NCBI GenBank assembly: GCA_963677375.2
Contig: CAXXIF010000004.1
Coordinates: forward strand, 248,001-312,000
Source of the DNA: Pseudaeromonas sp963677375
GTDB taxonomy: Bacteria; Pseudomonadota; Gammaproteobacteria; Enterobacterales; Aeromonadaceae
DNA: 64,000 nt
Reading direction: 5' to 3'
The notes below the pieces were generated by a model, which saw only the letters and a list, made by a program, of their open reading frames with translations, did no database searches and was not told the DNA's origin. Numbering within the stretch: position 1 is the first letter of the stretch; the number at the start of each line of letters is the position of its first letter. Below, piece by piece: positions 17,541-25,592 of this stretch. The translations under genes and the position numbers were made by a program.

Positions 17541-17565
17541 TGTCGCTAGTGTGACAAAGTCGACA
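17541..17565 (+). promoter_or_regulatory. Two overlapping NifA upstream activator sites
   Basis: Two TGT-N10-ACA palindromes offset by 9 bp (17541-17556 and 17550-17565), about 85 bp upstream of the -24/-12 promoter. This is the consensus NifA-binding element at a usual distance. Confidence 0.75.
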
Positions 17566-17637
17566 ATCTCTGTGTATTTGTGGCCTCATTTTTACTTCTT
17601 AATATTTTAATTGTCTGATTTATATCAATTATTTTTT

Positions 17638-17653
17638 TGGCTCATCCCTTGCT
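17638..17653 (+). promoter_or_regulatory. Sigma-54 promoter of the iscA-like/nifU/nifS unit
   Basis: TTGGCTCATCCCTTGCT: GG at 17639-17640 and GC at 17651-17652, spaced by exactly 10 bases. The AT-rich stretch between it and the NifA sites could hold an IHF bend site. Confidence 0.75.
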
Positions 17654-17687
17654 CCTGTCAAAGGGTCATTGCTCAGGAGTCCGCATC

Positions 17688-18029
17688 ATGATCGACATTC
17701 AGCCAGAAGCCCTGGCCACCCTCCAGGCGTTACAACAATCCCTGACCCAGCCGAATTTTGGTTTGCGTCTCATCGTCAGCGGCGATGCCTGTCAGGGCTG
17801 GAAGCTGGCGGTGGGCTGGAGTGCGCAGATGCTGGGTGACGACCTGCGGCTGGATCTGCCGGGCCTGAGCCTGGTGGCCGACCGTCGGCAATGGCCTCAA
17901 CTCAAGGGCGCCGTCATCACGCTGGCCGAGCGTCAGGGTGAGACGGGTCTGGAAATCAAGTTGCAACCAGCCGGTTGCCAGTGTGATACGGGTCGCTGCG
18001 AGCCAACCGCGGCCGGCTCCAGTTGTTAA
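17688..18029 (+). CDS. HesB/IscA-like A-type carrier protein in the nif operon
   Basis: 113 residues from the ATG at 17688, which has a good ribosome-binding site (CAGGAG). Upstream in-frame codons overlap the sigma-54 promoter and so are not used. The fold pattern (GLRLIVSGDACQGWKL near 25-40, and a C-terminal GCQCDTGRC near 95-103) resembles A-type iron-sulfur carriers, which have one internal and two C-terminal cysteines. It is divergent: the internal cysteine lies in GDAC rather than the usual GC-G context, and an extra C-terminal cysteine pair is present. As first gene of the nifUS operon it probably helps mature nitrogenase clusters. Confidence 0.65.
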   Translation: MIDIQPEALATLQALQQSLTQPNFGLRLIVSGDACQGWKLAVGWSAQMLGDDLRLDLPGLSLVADRRQWPQLKGAVITLAERQGETGLEIKLQPAGCQCDTGRCEPTAAGSSC

Positions 18030-18050
18030 TTCAGGGCGGGAGAACAGCAC

Positions 18051-18941
18051 ATGTGGAATTATTCAGAAAAAGTTAAGGATCACTTCTTCAACCCCCGCAA
18101 TGCCAAGATCCTGGCCGATGCCAATGCGGTGGGCGATGTGGGCTCCATCAGTTGTGGCGATGCCTTGCGTCTGATGCTCCAGGTTGATCCGGAATCGGAG
18201 ATCATCACAGATGCCGGCTTCCAGACCTTCGGTTGTGGCAGCGCCATTGCCTCCTCTTCAGCCCTGACCGAGCTGGTGATCGGTAAGACGCTTAGCCAGG
18301 CTGCCGAGCTGACCAATCAGGATATCGCCGAGTATCTGGATGGCCTGCCGCCCGAAAAAATGCACTGCTCTGTGATGGGCAGTGAAGCCTTGGAGGCGGC
18401 AATTGCTAACTATCGCGGTGAAGTGTGGCGCGATGACCACGAAGAAGGGGCCTTGATCTGCAAATGCTTCGCCGTGGATGAGGGCAAGATCGTCAAGGCC
18501 GTGAAGGAAAACGGCCTGACCACCCTGATGGAGGTTATTCATTACACCAAGGCGGGCGGCGGTTGCAGTACCTGCCATGAGAAGATCGAACAGGTGCTGG
18601 ACAAGGTGCTGGCCAGCGGCGTCTGTGGCGAAGCCAAGAGTGGGGCCTATGCCAAATCCGGCAGCGTGGCGATTTCAGTCGCGCCCCAACTGGTGGCCGA
18701 ACGCAGCTCGGCCTGGGTGCAGGTCGAAGCGGTACTGGAGGCCATGCGTCCGCATTTGCAGGCCGATGGCGGTGATGTGGCCCTGATCGGGGTCAGTGAG
18801 AATAAGGTCGAAGTCGCACTCTCCGGCGCCTGTATGGGCTGCATGATGACCGATATGACACTGGCCTGGATCCAGCAAAAACTGATGGAAGCCCTCGGCC
18901 GCTATGTGCAGGTCGTCAGTGTCACCGAAGCCGTCGCCTAG
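18051..18941 (+). CDS. nifU: Fe-S cluster scaffold NifU
   Basis: 296 residues with the full three-domain NifU layout. The IscU-like N-terminal domain carries the scaffold cysteines Cys35, Cys62 and Cys106. The central ferredoxin-like domain has Cys137, Cys139, Cys172 and Cys175 for a permanent [2Fe-2S] cluster. The Nfu-type C-terminal domain has Cys261 and Cys264 (GACMGCMM). NifU assembles clusters with sulfur from NifS and passes them to nitrogenase proteins. It lies 21 bp after the HesB-like gene and 21 bp before nifS, in a unit driven by a sigma-54 promoter. Confidence 0.97.
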   Translation: MWNYSEKVKDHFFNPRNAKILADANAVGDVGSISCGDALRLMLQVDPESEIITDAGFQTFGCGSAIASSSALTELVIGKTLSQAAELTNQDIAEYLDGLPPEKMHCSVMGSEALEAAIANYRGEVWRDDHEEGALICKCFAVDEGKIVKAVKENGLTTLMEVIHYTKAGGGCSTCHEKIEQVLDKVLASGVCGEAKSGAYAKSGSVAISVAPQLVAERSSAWVQVEAVLEAMRPHLQADGGDVALIGVSENKVEVALSGACMGCMMTDMTLAWIQQKLMEALGRYVQVVSVTEAVA

Positions 18942-18962
18942 TTCCCAGTAAGGAGAAATGCC

Positions 18963-20171
18963 ATGAAAGCTATCTATTTGGATAACAACGCCACGACCCG
19001 GCTTGACCCTATGGTGCTTGAAGCCATGATGCCGTTTTTGACCGAGCACTATGGGAATCCCTCTTCCATTCACGGCTTTGGCGAGCCGGTGCGCAAGGCG
19101 TTGGAGATAGCCCGCCATCAGGTGGCGGCCCTGCTGGGTGCCGAACATGATAGCGAAATCGTCTTTACCTCCTGCGCGACCGAAGCCAACAGCACTGTGC
19201 TGCTCTCGGCGGTGGAAGCCTTCCCCGAGCGTAAGCAGATCATCACCACCGCAGTGGAACATCCGGCCATTCTGGAAGTGTGCGAACACCTGGAGCGGCA
19301 GGGTTATCAGATCCACCGTCTGGCCGTCGATGGTCAGGGGCGACTGGATCTGGATGCCTATGCCGCCCTGCTCAGCGACGAAGTGGCGCTGGTGTCGGTG
19401 ATGTGGGCCAACAATGAAACCGGCACCCTGTTCCCGGTGCTGGAGATGGCGCAGATGGCCAAGGACAAAGGCATTCTGTTCCATACCGATGCGGTGCAGG
19501 TGGTCGGCAAGATGCCCGTCAACCTGGCCAGCAGTGCCATCGATCTGCTGTCGTTTTCCGGCCATAAGTTGCATGGCCCCAAGGGGGTGGGCGCCCTGTA
19601 TGTGCGCCGAGGCACCCGCTTCCGTCCGTTATTGCGCGGCGGCCATCAGGAGCGCGGACGCCGTGCCGGTACCGAGAACAGTGCAAGCATTATCGGGTTG
19701 GGAATGGCCTGCGAGCTGGCCGAGCTGCATATGCCGATGCTCGAAGGGCCGATCCGGGGTCTGCGCGACAAGTTGGAGCAGGCGTTGCTGGCAGCCGTCC
19801 CATGCGCCATGGTCACCGGCGACCCCGAGCACCGCACCCCGAATACCCTGAATATCGCCTTCGAGTTTGTGGAGGGCGAGGCCATCTTGCTGATGCTCAA
19901 TCAGCTGGGGATCGCCGCCTCCAGCGGTAGTGCCTGCACCTCCGGCTCTCTGGAGCCCTCCCATGTGATGCGGGCCATGGGCATTCCCTACACGGCGGCG
20001 CACGGCAGTATCCGCTTCTCCTTGTCGCGCTTTAGTCGTGAACGGGAGATTGATCAGGTGATCCTGCAACTGCCGATGATCATCGAGCGCCTGCGATCCT
20101 TGTCGCCCTACTGGCAACAGAACAAGCCGCAACTGGCCAGTCATGGCGAGTTCGCCCCGGCTTACGGCTAA
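18963..20171 (+). CDS. nifS: Cysteine desulfurase NifS
   Basis: 402 residues, a PLP-dependent group I cysteine desulfurase. The cofactor lysine is Lys202 (SFSGHKLHGPKG) and the persulfide-forming cysteine is Cys325 (GSACTSGS). It supplies sulfur to NifU for nitrogenase cluster assembly. The start ATG at 18963 follows AAGGAG. A strong terminator follows the gene, so the nifV unit starts from its own promoter. Confidence 0.97.
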   Translation: MKAIYLDNNATTRLDPMVLEAMMPFLTEHYGNPSSIHGFGEPVRKALEIARHQVAALLGAEHDSEIVFTSCATEANSTVLLSAVEAFPERKQIITTAVEHPAILEVCEHLERQGYQIHRLAVDGQGRLDLDAYAALLSDEVALVSVMWANNETGTLFPVLEMAQMAKDKGILFHTDAVQVVGKMPVNLASSAIDLLSFSGHKLHGPKGVGALYVRRGTRFRPLLRGGHQERGRRAGTENSASIIGLGMACELAELHMPMLEGPIRGLRDKLEQALLAAVPCAMVTGDPEHRTPNTLNIAFEFVEGEAILLMLNQLGIAASSGSACTSGSLEPSHVMRAMGIPYTAAHGSIRFSLSRFSREREIDQVILQLPMIIERLRSLSPYWQQNKPQLASHGEFAPAYG

Positions 20172-20196
20172 CCATAACGACCCCTGTTCAACCGGT

Positions 20197-20223
20197 GAGC
20201 CGCCTCTGTGCGGCTCTTTTTTT
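20197..20223 (+). terminator. Rho-independent terminator after nifS
   Basis: GAGCCGC / GCGGCTC stem with a six-base loop, followed by seven T. Confidence 0.85.
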
Positions 20224-20467
20224 GCGCGATCCGCTGCCAATGTCCTGTGGGTTAGGAGGCGGCTGGCATCCGGCAATGTTCGGGTGTCTGTGAACCTGTT
20301 GGCTGCGGCATGACACGATCGAGGGAATCGAATGGTACGGCCGCGTGCGGGATAAGCCGACCGTCGGCGGCAGGGAGGCCGCCGTCGCGCCTACAGGGAT
20401 GTCTTCATGGTGAGTCGGCGTTCCCGGGCGCTGCCGGACCAAGGGCTCTGTATGCCGCACGGGCTTG

Positions 20468-20483
20468 TGTCGGAATTCCCACA
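20468..20483 (+). promoter_or_regulatory. NifA upstream activator site of nifV
   Basis: TGT-CGGAATTCCC-ACA, a perfect TGT-N10-ACA element whose spacer is itself nearly palindromic, about 70 bp upstream of the -24 element. Confidence 0.75.
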
Positions 20484-20553
20484 ATGTGGGGCATCAGCGT
20501 GCTGTTGTGGCGGATATAGAAACGCAATCCACTGAATAACAATGATTATTTCA

Positions 20554-20569
20554 TGGAACGGCTCTTGCT
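20554..20569 (+). promoter_or_regulatory. Sigma-54 promoter of nifVWZM
   Basis: TGGAACGGCTCTTGCT, one mismatch from TGGCACG-N4-TTGCT, with GG (20555-20556) and GC (20567-20568) spaced by 10 bases. Confidence 0.85.
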
Positions 20570-20602
20570 GTATCTCGCTATGGATTGGCCAAGGGAGCGC
20601 GT

Positions 20603-21778
20603 ATGCAACAGACAGCACCCATCATCAACGACACCACACTGCGAGATGGTGAGCAGTCGGCCGGGGTGGCGTTCACCCGGGATGAAAAGATTGCCATTGC
20701 CCTGGCGCTGGAGGCGGCGGGAGTGCCAGAGCTGGAAGTGGGTATTCCGGCCATGGGCCCTGAGGAGTGCGCGCGCATCGCGGCGGTTCGGGCACAAGTC
20801 CGGCATAGCCAGTTGATGGTCTGGTGTCGGGCTAGCCTCAATGAGGTGGAGCAGGCGGCACGGCTAGGGGTGGAGTGGGTGGATATCTCCATGCCGCTAT
20901 CGGCGCAGATGCTGGCCCACAAGCTGGGTATCAGTCGCCAGCAGGCTGATGAACGGCTGGTACTGGCGGTTGAGCGAGCCTTGCATCTGGGGCTGCGGGT
21001 CTGCATCGGTTGCGAAGATGCCTCGCGCGCGACGCCGGAAGAGCTGGCGGCGATTGCCCGGTTGGCACGGCAACTGGGGGTCGAGCGGCTGCGCTATGCC
21101 GACACCCTGGGCATTCTCGATCCCTTCGCAACCTTCGAGAGCATCAGTCTGCTGCGTCAGCACTGGAGCGGACAACTGGAGATCCACGCCCACGACGATT
21201 TGGGGCTGGCGACGGCCAATACCCTGGCCGCCCTGCGCGCCGGAGCCACCCACGCCAATACCACAGTGATTGGCTTGGGGGAGCGGGCCGGGAATGCGCC
21301 GCTGGAGGAGGTGGTGCTGGCGTCGAGTCACTGTTATGGCCGGGATACCGGCATCGATGCCCGGCAACTGCCGAGCCTGTGTCAGCGGGTCGCCGCCGCG
21401 GCTGGACGGCAGATCGCGGCCCAGAAGCCACTGGTGGGGGATCTGGCCTTTACTCACGAGTCGGGGCTGCATGTGGATGGCTTGCTCAAGGATCGGCTCA
21501 ATTATCAAGGGGTTGACCCCCATCTGTTGGGGCGCGAGCACCGGCTGGTGCTGGGCAAGCACTCCGGTCGTCACGGTGTGATGGCCATCTTCGCCCGTCT
21601 GGGTCTGCCGCTGGCCGATGTCGATGCCGAGCCGGTGTTACAGGCGATCCGCCAATTTGCGGAGAGTCGCAAACGAAATCCTGACGAGGTAGAGCTGCGG
21701 GATTTGTACCGTACCCTGTTCTGCCGGTCACCCATAGTCAATCGAGTGAGTGAGGAGGTGTTATGGAGTGGTTTTTAA
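20603..21778 (+). CDS. nifV: Homocitrate synthase NifV
   Basis: 391 residues from the ATG at 20603 (ribosome-binding site AAGGGAG). It condenses acetyl-CoA with 2-oxoglutarate to give homocitrate, the organic ligand of the FeMo cofactor. The TIM-barrel signature NDTTLRDGEQ lies near the N-terminus, HAHDDLGLATANTLAA near 200 and the metal-binding HESGLHVDG near 290, as in the isopropylmalate/homocitrate synthase family. Placement in a nifVWZM operon argues for NifV rather than LeuA. The 3' end overlaps nifW by 16 bp. Confidence 0.95.
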   Translation: MQQTAPIINDTTLRDGEQSAGVAFTRDEKIAIALALEAAGVPELEVGIPAMGPEECARIAAVRAQVRHSQLMVWCRASLNEVEQAARLGVEWVDISMPLSAQMLAHKLGISRQQADERLVLAVERALHLGLRVCIGCEDASRATPEELAAIARLARQLGVERLRYADTLGILDPFATFESISLLRQHWSGQLEIHAHDDLGLATANTLAALRAGATHANTTVIGLGERAGNAPLEEVVLASSHCYGRDTGIDARQLPSLCQRVAAAAGRQIAAQKPLVGDLAFTHESGLHVDGLLKDRLNYQGVDPHLLGREHRLVLGKHSGRHGVMAIFARLGLPLADVDAEPVLQAIRQFAESRKRNPDEVELRDLYRTLFCRSPIVNRVSEEVLWSGF

Positions 21779-22086
21779 CCCTGCCGGGTGTGGATGAGCT
21801 GGAAACTGCCGAAGAGTTTCTCAGCCATTTTGAACTCGCCTTTGATACAGAGCAGGTGCGCATCAGTCGCCTGCATGTCATGCACCGTTTCCATCAGGCG
21901 CTCAGTGCCGCCGACGGCTCGGCACTGGACGAGGCTGGCCGCTTTGCCCTGGCGCAACAGTTATTGGGCGAGGCCTATCAGACCTTCCACCATCAGCCGG
22001 TGCGCGGCAATTCCAGCCTCAAGGTCTACCAGCGTCTGGAGCCGTTCTTCATTCCGCTGAGCCAATTGCAGGAGGTGCTGTTATGA
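21763..22086 (+). CDS. nifW: Nitrogenase-stabilizing protein NifW
   Basis: 107 residues, a normal NifW length. The motifs LETAEEFLSHFELAFD and VYQRLEPFFIPL are characteristic. NifW is needed for full MoFe-protein activity and is thought to protect it from oxygen or aid its maturation. It starts inside the end of nifV (GAGGTGTT before the ATG) and its stop overlaps the nifZ start by 4 bp, so translation is probably coupled. Confidence 0.93.
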   Translation: MEWFLTLPGVDELETAEEFLSHFELAFDTEQVRISRLHVMHRFHQALSAADGSALDEAGRFALAQQLLGEAYQTFHHQPVRGNSSLKVYQRLEPFFIPLSQLQEVLL

Positions 22087-22562
22087 GGGATGCGCAATTT
22101 GACTACGGCGCTCCGGTCCGGCTGGTGCGATCCGTGCGCGATGATGGCAGCTTTCCGGGCAAGCAGCGCGGCGATCTGCTGGTGCGCAAAGGCGCTCTGG
22201 GTTATGTGCGTGATGTCGGCACCATCTTGCAAGATCAGGTGATCTACCAAGTCTATTTCATGGAGTTGGGTTACACAGTCGGTTGCCGTGCCCAGGAGCT
22301 GATTTCCGGCGATGATCCCTGGATCGAGAGCGAATTTGAATTTGGCGACTGGGTCGAGGCCGCCAGCACCCTGGTCATGGCCGGGAAATTGCTGGCACAG
22401 GTTGGCGATCGAGGGCAGGTGATGTCGGTGCGTCGAGATCTGAGCCCGCTGCTATATGAGGTGCTGTTTGGGGCTCGTATGTTGCAGGTGCCACTGTCGG
22501 CCATCCGCTGGCCCATGCAGCCCGAGCTGCTGAGCCATACCGGTGAGGAGGTGACCCTATGA
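22083..22562 (+). CDS. nifZ: Nitrogenase maturation protein NifZ
   Basis: 159 residues. The N-terminal NifZ domain has the conserved stretch FDYGAPVRLVRSVRDDG followed by GDLLVRKGALGYVRDVGT and YQVYFMELG. NifZ assists P-cluster formation on the MoFe protein. It overlaps nifW and nifM by 4 bp each, fitting a tightly coupled operon. Confidence 0.93.
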   Translation: MRDAQFDYGAPVRLVRSVRDDGSFPGKQRGDLLVRKGALGYVRDVGTILQDQVIYQVYFMELGYTVGCRAQELISGDDPWIESEFEFGDWVEAASTLVMAGKLLAQVGDRGQVMSVRRDLSPLLYEVLFGARMLQVPLSAIRWPMQPELLSHTGEEVTL

Positions 22563-23412
22563 GCTGGCACGCCTATCCGCGCTGGCAATTGGCGCTGGCA
22601 AATTTTTCCGCCTTGCCCTGGCAACTGGCTCCCGAGCAGTTGCCTGAGCTGGAGCGGCAACTGGCGCGAAAATTGGGGCTGGAGGAGCTGGTACTGGCCA
22701 GTGATCTGGCCATTCAGGTGCAGGTGACACCACAGATGGTGAATCAGGCGCGCAGCCAGCTAGTGAGCCACTATGGCTCCGAGGCGGCCCTGCTGGACAT
22801 CCAAGCAGCAGGCGGTACTGACAGATGCCGAGCTGCTACAGGGCGCTGGCGCATGAATTGAAGGTGGCCGGGGTTCTGGAGTTGTGCAGTGCCGAAGTGC
22901 AGCCCATGAGCGCCAGCGAGGCGCGGCGTTACTATCTGGACCATCCGCGCCGCTTTCTGCGCCCGGAGCGGCGCGAGGTACGGCACATTTTGATCACCAC
23001 CGAGGATGAAAACCCGCTCAGTGAACCGGAGGTGCGGGCCCAGATGTTGGGGTTGCGCGAGATCCTGCTGGCCGAGCCCCATCAGTTTGGCGAGCTGGCG
23101 TTGCGCCACTCCGAGTGTCCGACCGCCATGGAGCGTGGTCGCATCGGTGTGGTTACGCCGGGGCAGCTCTATCCTGAGCTGGATGAGTGTCTGTTTGCCC
23201 TACCTCTGGGCGCCTTGAGCCCGGTCCTGCGCAGCCCCATGGGTCTGCATCTGATCCAGTGTCTGGATATTCAGGAGGCGGCGCCTATCCCCATGGAGGA
23301 GGCCTTGCCGAAGATTATCGAACAGCAGCTGTCGCAGGCGCGACAACAACACCAGCGCCGCTGGCTTAAAACCCTGCAGCGCACCCTGGATCGTCAACTC
23401 TCCGGCCACTAA
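22559..23412 (+). pseudogene. nifM: nifM, peptidyl-prolyl isomerase for NifH, split by two frameshifts
   Basis: NifM is a parvulin-type isomerase needed for folding and activation of the Fe protein NifH. The 5' part (22559-about 22797) encodes the usual N-terminal helical domain. The 3' part (from 22825) encodes the parvulin domain, with REVRHILIT near the start and MGLHLIQCLD near the end. Between them the reading passes through all three frames: removing one C from the CC at 22801-22802 and one G from the GGG at 22841-22843 restores a single frame of 283 codons, a normal NifM length. Both indels lie in short homopolymers, so assembly error is a real alternative to true loss. Confidence 0.85.
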
Positions 23413-23419
23413 ATCCGAC

Positions 23420-23439
23420 CTTCCCCTCCCCAGGGGAAG
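23420..23439 (+). terminator. Hairpin after nifM, possible terminator
   Basis: CTTCCCCT-CCCC-AGGGGAAG, an 8-bp stem just after the nifM stop, but without a T run. Confidence 0.35.
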
Positions 23440-23584
23440 ATCTATCCCCTCCAGCCTCACCGTCACCGGTTTCGCCCCGTTTCAAGCGACGGCTGCTACA
23501 TCATCGGCTTGGCCGATTAGGCATGCTGCGGGAGATTATCGCTCCGCCGGTTCCGCGAACCGCCAATCGTGAGCCGTGCTCACA

Positions 23585-23619
23585 CAAAAAAGCCCGGCGG
23601 AGGGTCAATTCTGCCGGGC
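23585..23619 (-). terminator. Terminator of nifF
   Basis: In the minus direction, a GCCCGGC / GCCGGGC stem followed by TTTTTTGTGTG, about 45 bp after the nifF stop. Confidence 0.8.
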
Positions 23620-23662
23620 AAAGCGAGGTTGTTGCAGGGTTGGCCCCGGATTCAGGGGTAAA

Positions 23663-24199
23663 TTACAGTCCCAGCGCAGGTTTGATGCTGGCAACCCAGC
23701 TGGTGATGCGTCCGGCGCTCAAGTCGGACTGATTGTCCTGATCCAGCGCCAAACCGACAAACTCATCGCCATCCAACGCGGTTGAGTCATTGAATTCATA
23801 GCCACTGTTGGGCCAGAAACCGACTACTTCGGCGCCGGCGCCGGTGACCAGGTCATACAGCTCGCCCATGGCACTGACGAAGTCATCCGGATAGCTCTCT
23901 TGGTCGCCCAGACCAAACAGGGCTACGGTTTTTCCGGCCAGATCGGCGCTCTCCAGCTCGGGCACGAATTCAGCCCAGCTTTCACCCTGGCAGTCGGCAT
24001 CCAGCCCCGGCAGTTGGCCGGTACCCAGCGTCGGCGTGCCCAGGATCAGGGCATCGAATGCCAGCAGATCATCGATGCTGGCCTTGTTGATATTGACGGG
24101 GGCGGCGACTGCATCGCTGGCCAGTGCTTCGTGGATCATCTTGGCGACCTTGCGGGTCTTACCGGTGTCACTTCCAAAAAAAATGCCGACTTTGGCCAT
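23663..24199 (-). CDS. nifF: Flavodoxin NifF
   Basis: 178 residues from the ATG at 24199, preceded by AAGGAG; codons upstream in the same frame are not expected to be used. The FMN phosphate loop FFGSDTGKTRKVAK is at the N-terminus, with the LGTPTLGTGQLPG loop near 57-70 and LFGLGDQESYPDDF near 95-108, as in long-chain nitrogen-fixation flavodoxins. NifF donates electrons to the Fe protein NifH. It lies convergent to nifM and has its own sigma-54 promoter and NifA site. Confidence 0.95.
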   Translation of the reverse strand: MAKVGIFFGSDTGKTRKVAKMIHEALASDAVAAPVNINKASIDDLLAFDALILGTPTLGTGQLPGLDADCQGESWAEFVPELESADLAGKTVALFGLGDQESYPDDFVSAMGELYDLVTGAGAEVVGFWPNSGYEFNDSTALDGDEFVGLALDQDNQSDLSAGRITSWVASIKPALGL

Positions 24200-24239
24200 G
24201 AGCGTTCTCCTTGCTATTCGATTGGCTAGCAAGGATGTT

Positions 24240-24254
24240 GCAACAAGGGTGCCC
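24240..24254 (-). promoter_or_regulatory. Sigma-54 promoter of nifF
   Basis: Reading the minus strand, GGGCACCCTTGTTGCAA with GG (24253-24252) and GC (24241-24240) spaced by 10 bases, about 40 bp upstream of the nifF ATG. Confidence 0.8.
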
Positions 24255-24317
24255 AACCGAAAAATATGTAATTATTTGATAAATAATGAATATTGTTTTT
24301 GGTGGTCGGTGGTTGCC

Positions 24318-24333
24318 TGTGTGAAACCCGACA
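24318..24333 (-). promoter_or_regulatory. NifA upstream activator site of nifF
   Basis: TGT-GTGAAACCCG-ACA, a TGT-N10-ACA element about 65-80 bp upstream of the sigma-54 promoter of nifF. Confidence 0.7.
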
Positions 24334-24428
24334 AAATGGTGTGCTTGTGTCGGCTACCCCCGCTCGACCATCCTTCAGATATCGGGGAGGAATACTCAAG
24401 ACCCAGCCACTATGTGCTTGCGAGCCAC

Positions 24429-24457
24429 AAAAAAAGCCGATGAAAATCTCATCGGCT
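24429..24457 (-). terminator. Terminator of the TDT transporter gene
   Basis: AGCCGATGA / TCATCGGCT stem with a five-base loop, followed on the minus strand by a run of T. Confidence 0.85.
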
Positions 24458-24477
24458 TTAGAGAGGCTATCGTCTAA

Positions 24478-25491
24478 TTACCGGTAGTGCTCGGTGAGGA
24501 CCGGGGGCGTGGTTGTGACCCGAGCTGATGGTTGCTGATGACCATGGGGGTGATAAAAATAGTGCCGCAGATAACGCAGGGCGACATAGCCAACCACCAG
24601 GGTGGCAATCCCCAGCTCGGCCTGTGCCAGATAGCGGACCAGTTGTACCGAGTCGGCGGCCATGCCCCACTGGGTCAACTTGGCCGCTAATTTGTACTGG
24701 GCGGTTGCGCCAATCACCATGGGGAAGGTGAAGGCCGCATAGCCAGGGTTAAAGGGCAGACGTAGTAGAGCGAAGAATGCCACATAGATCATCACAGTCA
24801 TCAGAACTGCGATGCCGGCGAGCAGCGCAACCAGTAAGGGTGACGGCGTGTGTACGATCGTCAGGTAACCGGCCAGGCAAAGACTGGCGGGAGCCGCCAT
24901 GATGGCGATGGTGGGTTTGGCCTGATCCGGGATGTCCCGCTCAAACACCAAGCGGTAAATCATGATGGGCAGCATGATGGCGTAACACACTAGACCGAAA
25001 TAGAGCAGGCCATTGGCCAGTGGTTGCAAGGCACCACCGGGAAACGCAACATCGGCCACCACGATCCCGACGGGGGGGACGAACCAGCTGGGGACCATGT
25101 GGTGCAGGGCAAATTTCTTGGCTCTGTGATGAATGAAACAACCGAGGAACACTAAATGCAGGGCGATGGCCGCCAACCAGATGCCTTGTCCCAGAGCGGC
25201 ATGCCACTGACCGACACTGTTGGAGACCACCATCCAGCCCATGGCGAGGGTCGGTAACACACTGCCAACCACCGGATGGGAGAGATCTTCTCGCAATAAA
25301 TGGGGAAAGCGCAAAAATTTGGTGGTGAGTACCAGTAGCAGTACGGCCGCAATCAGCGCGCTGCCCCACTTGGCATATTGATGCAAATCCGCCGCATTTT
25401 CCCAGCTCCAGCCCAGGGATGCGATCGCCAGCGCCAAGCCTGCCAAAGGTGTGGGTAGCCGTGTCAATCTCTGTTGAACCCGTTGCAGCAT
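24478..25491 (-). CDS. TDT-family (TehA/SLAC1-like) transporter
   Basis: 337 residues from the ATG at 25491 with a GGAGG ribosome-binding site. About ten hydrophobic segments span residues 15-310, with the pattern of tellurite-resistance/dicarboxylate transporters and SLAC1-type anion channels (PLAGLALAIASLGW at the start, PFNPGYAAFTFPMVIGA near 250). The C-terminal tail is histidine-rich (HYFYHPHGHQQ). The substrate cannot be told from sequence; anions, C4-dicarboxylates and sulfite are all known for the family. The divergent lysR gene 101 bp away probably controls it. Confidence 0.8.
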   Translation of the reverse strand: MLQRVQQRLTRLPTPLAGLALAIASLGWSWENAADLHQYAKWGSALIAAVLLLVLTTKFLRFPHLLREDLSHPVVGSVLPTLAMGWMVVSNSVGQWHAALGQGIWLAAIALHLVFLGCFIHHRAKKFALHHMVPSWFVPPVGIVVADVAFPGGALQPLANGLLYFGLVCYAIMLPIMIYRLVFERDIPDQAKPTIAIMAAPASLCLAGYLTIVHTPSPLLVALLAGIAVLMTVMIYVAFFALLRLPFNPGYAAFTFPMVIGATAQYKLAAKLTQWGMAADSVQLVRYLAQAELGIATLVVGYVALRYLRHYFYHPHGHQQPSARVTTTPPVLTEHYR

Positions 25492-25540
25492 GACGGTTCT
25501 CCTCCGACATATGATGAGCGTCATGATAAGACGTGGCATA

Positions 25541-25590
25541 ATTTAAAAATATCTTAATCAACTTAACGTCATGTTTAGTTAAACTGAACG
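25541..25590. promoter_or_regulatory. Candidate LysR operator between the TDT and lysR genes
   Basis: An AT-rich stretch with several short inverted repeats, including TTAAAAATATCTTAA and GTTTAGTTAAAC, in the 101-bp divergent intergenic region. LysR regulators usually bind T-N11-A palindromes in such positions. Confidence 0.35.
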
Positions 25591-25592
25591 AT

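Larger units (their letters stand above)
20224..20602 (+). other. Intergenic region between nifS and nifV
   Basis: About 380 bp without a recognisable gene. Its downstream half holds the NifA site and the sigma-54 promoter of nifVWZM. The upstream half (20224-20460) shows nothing I can name. Confidence 0.6.
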
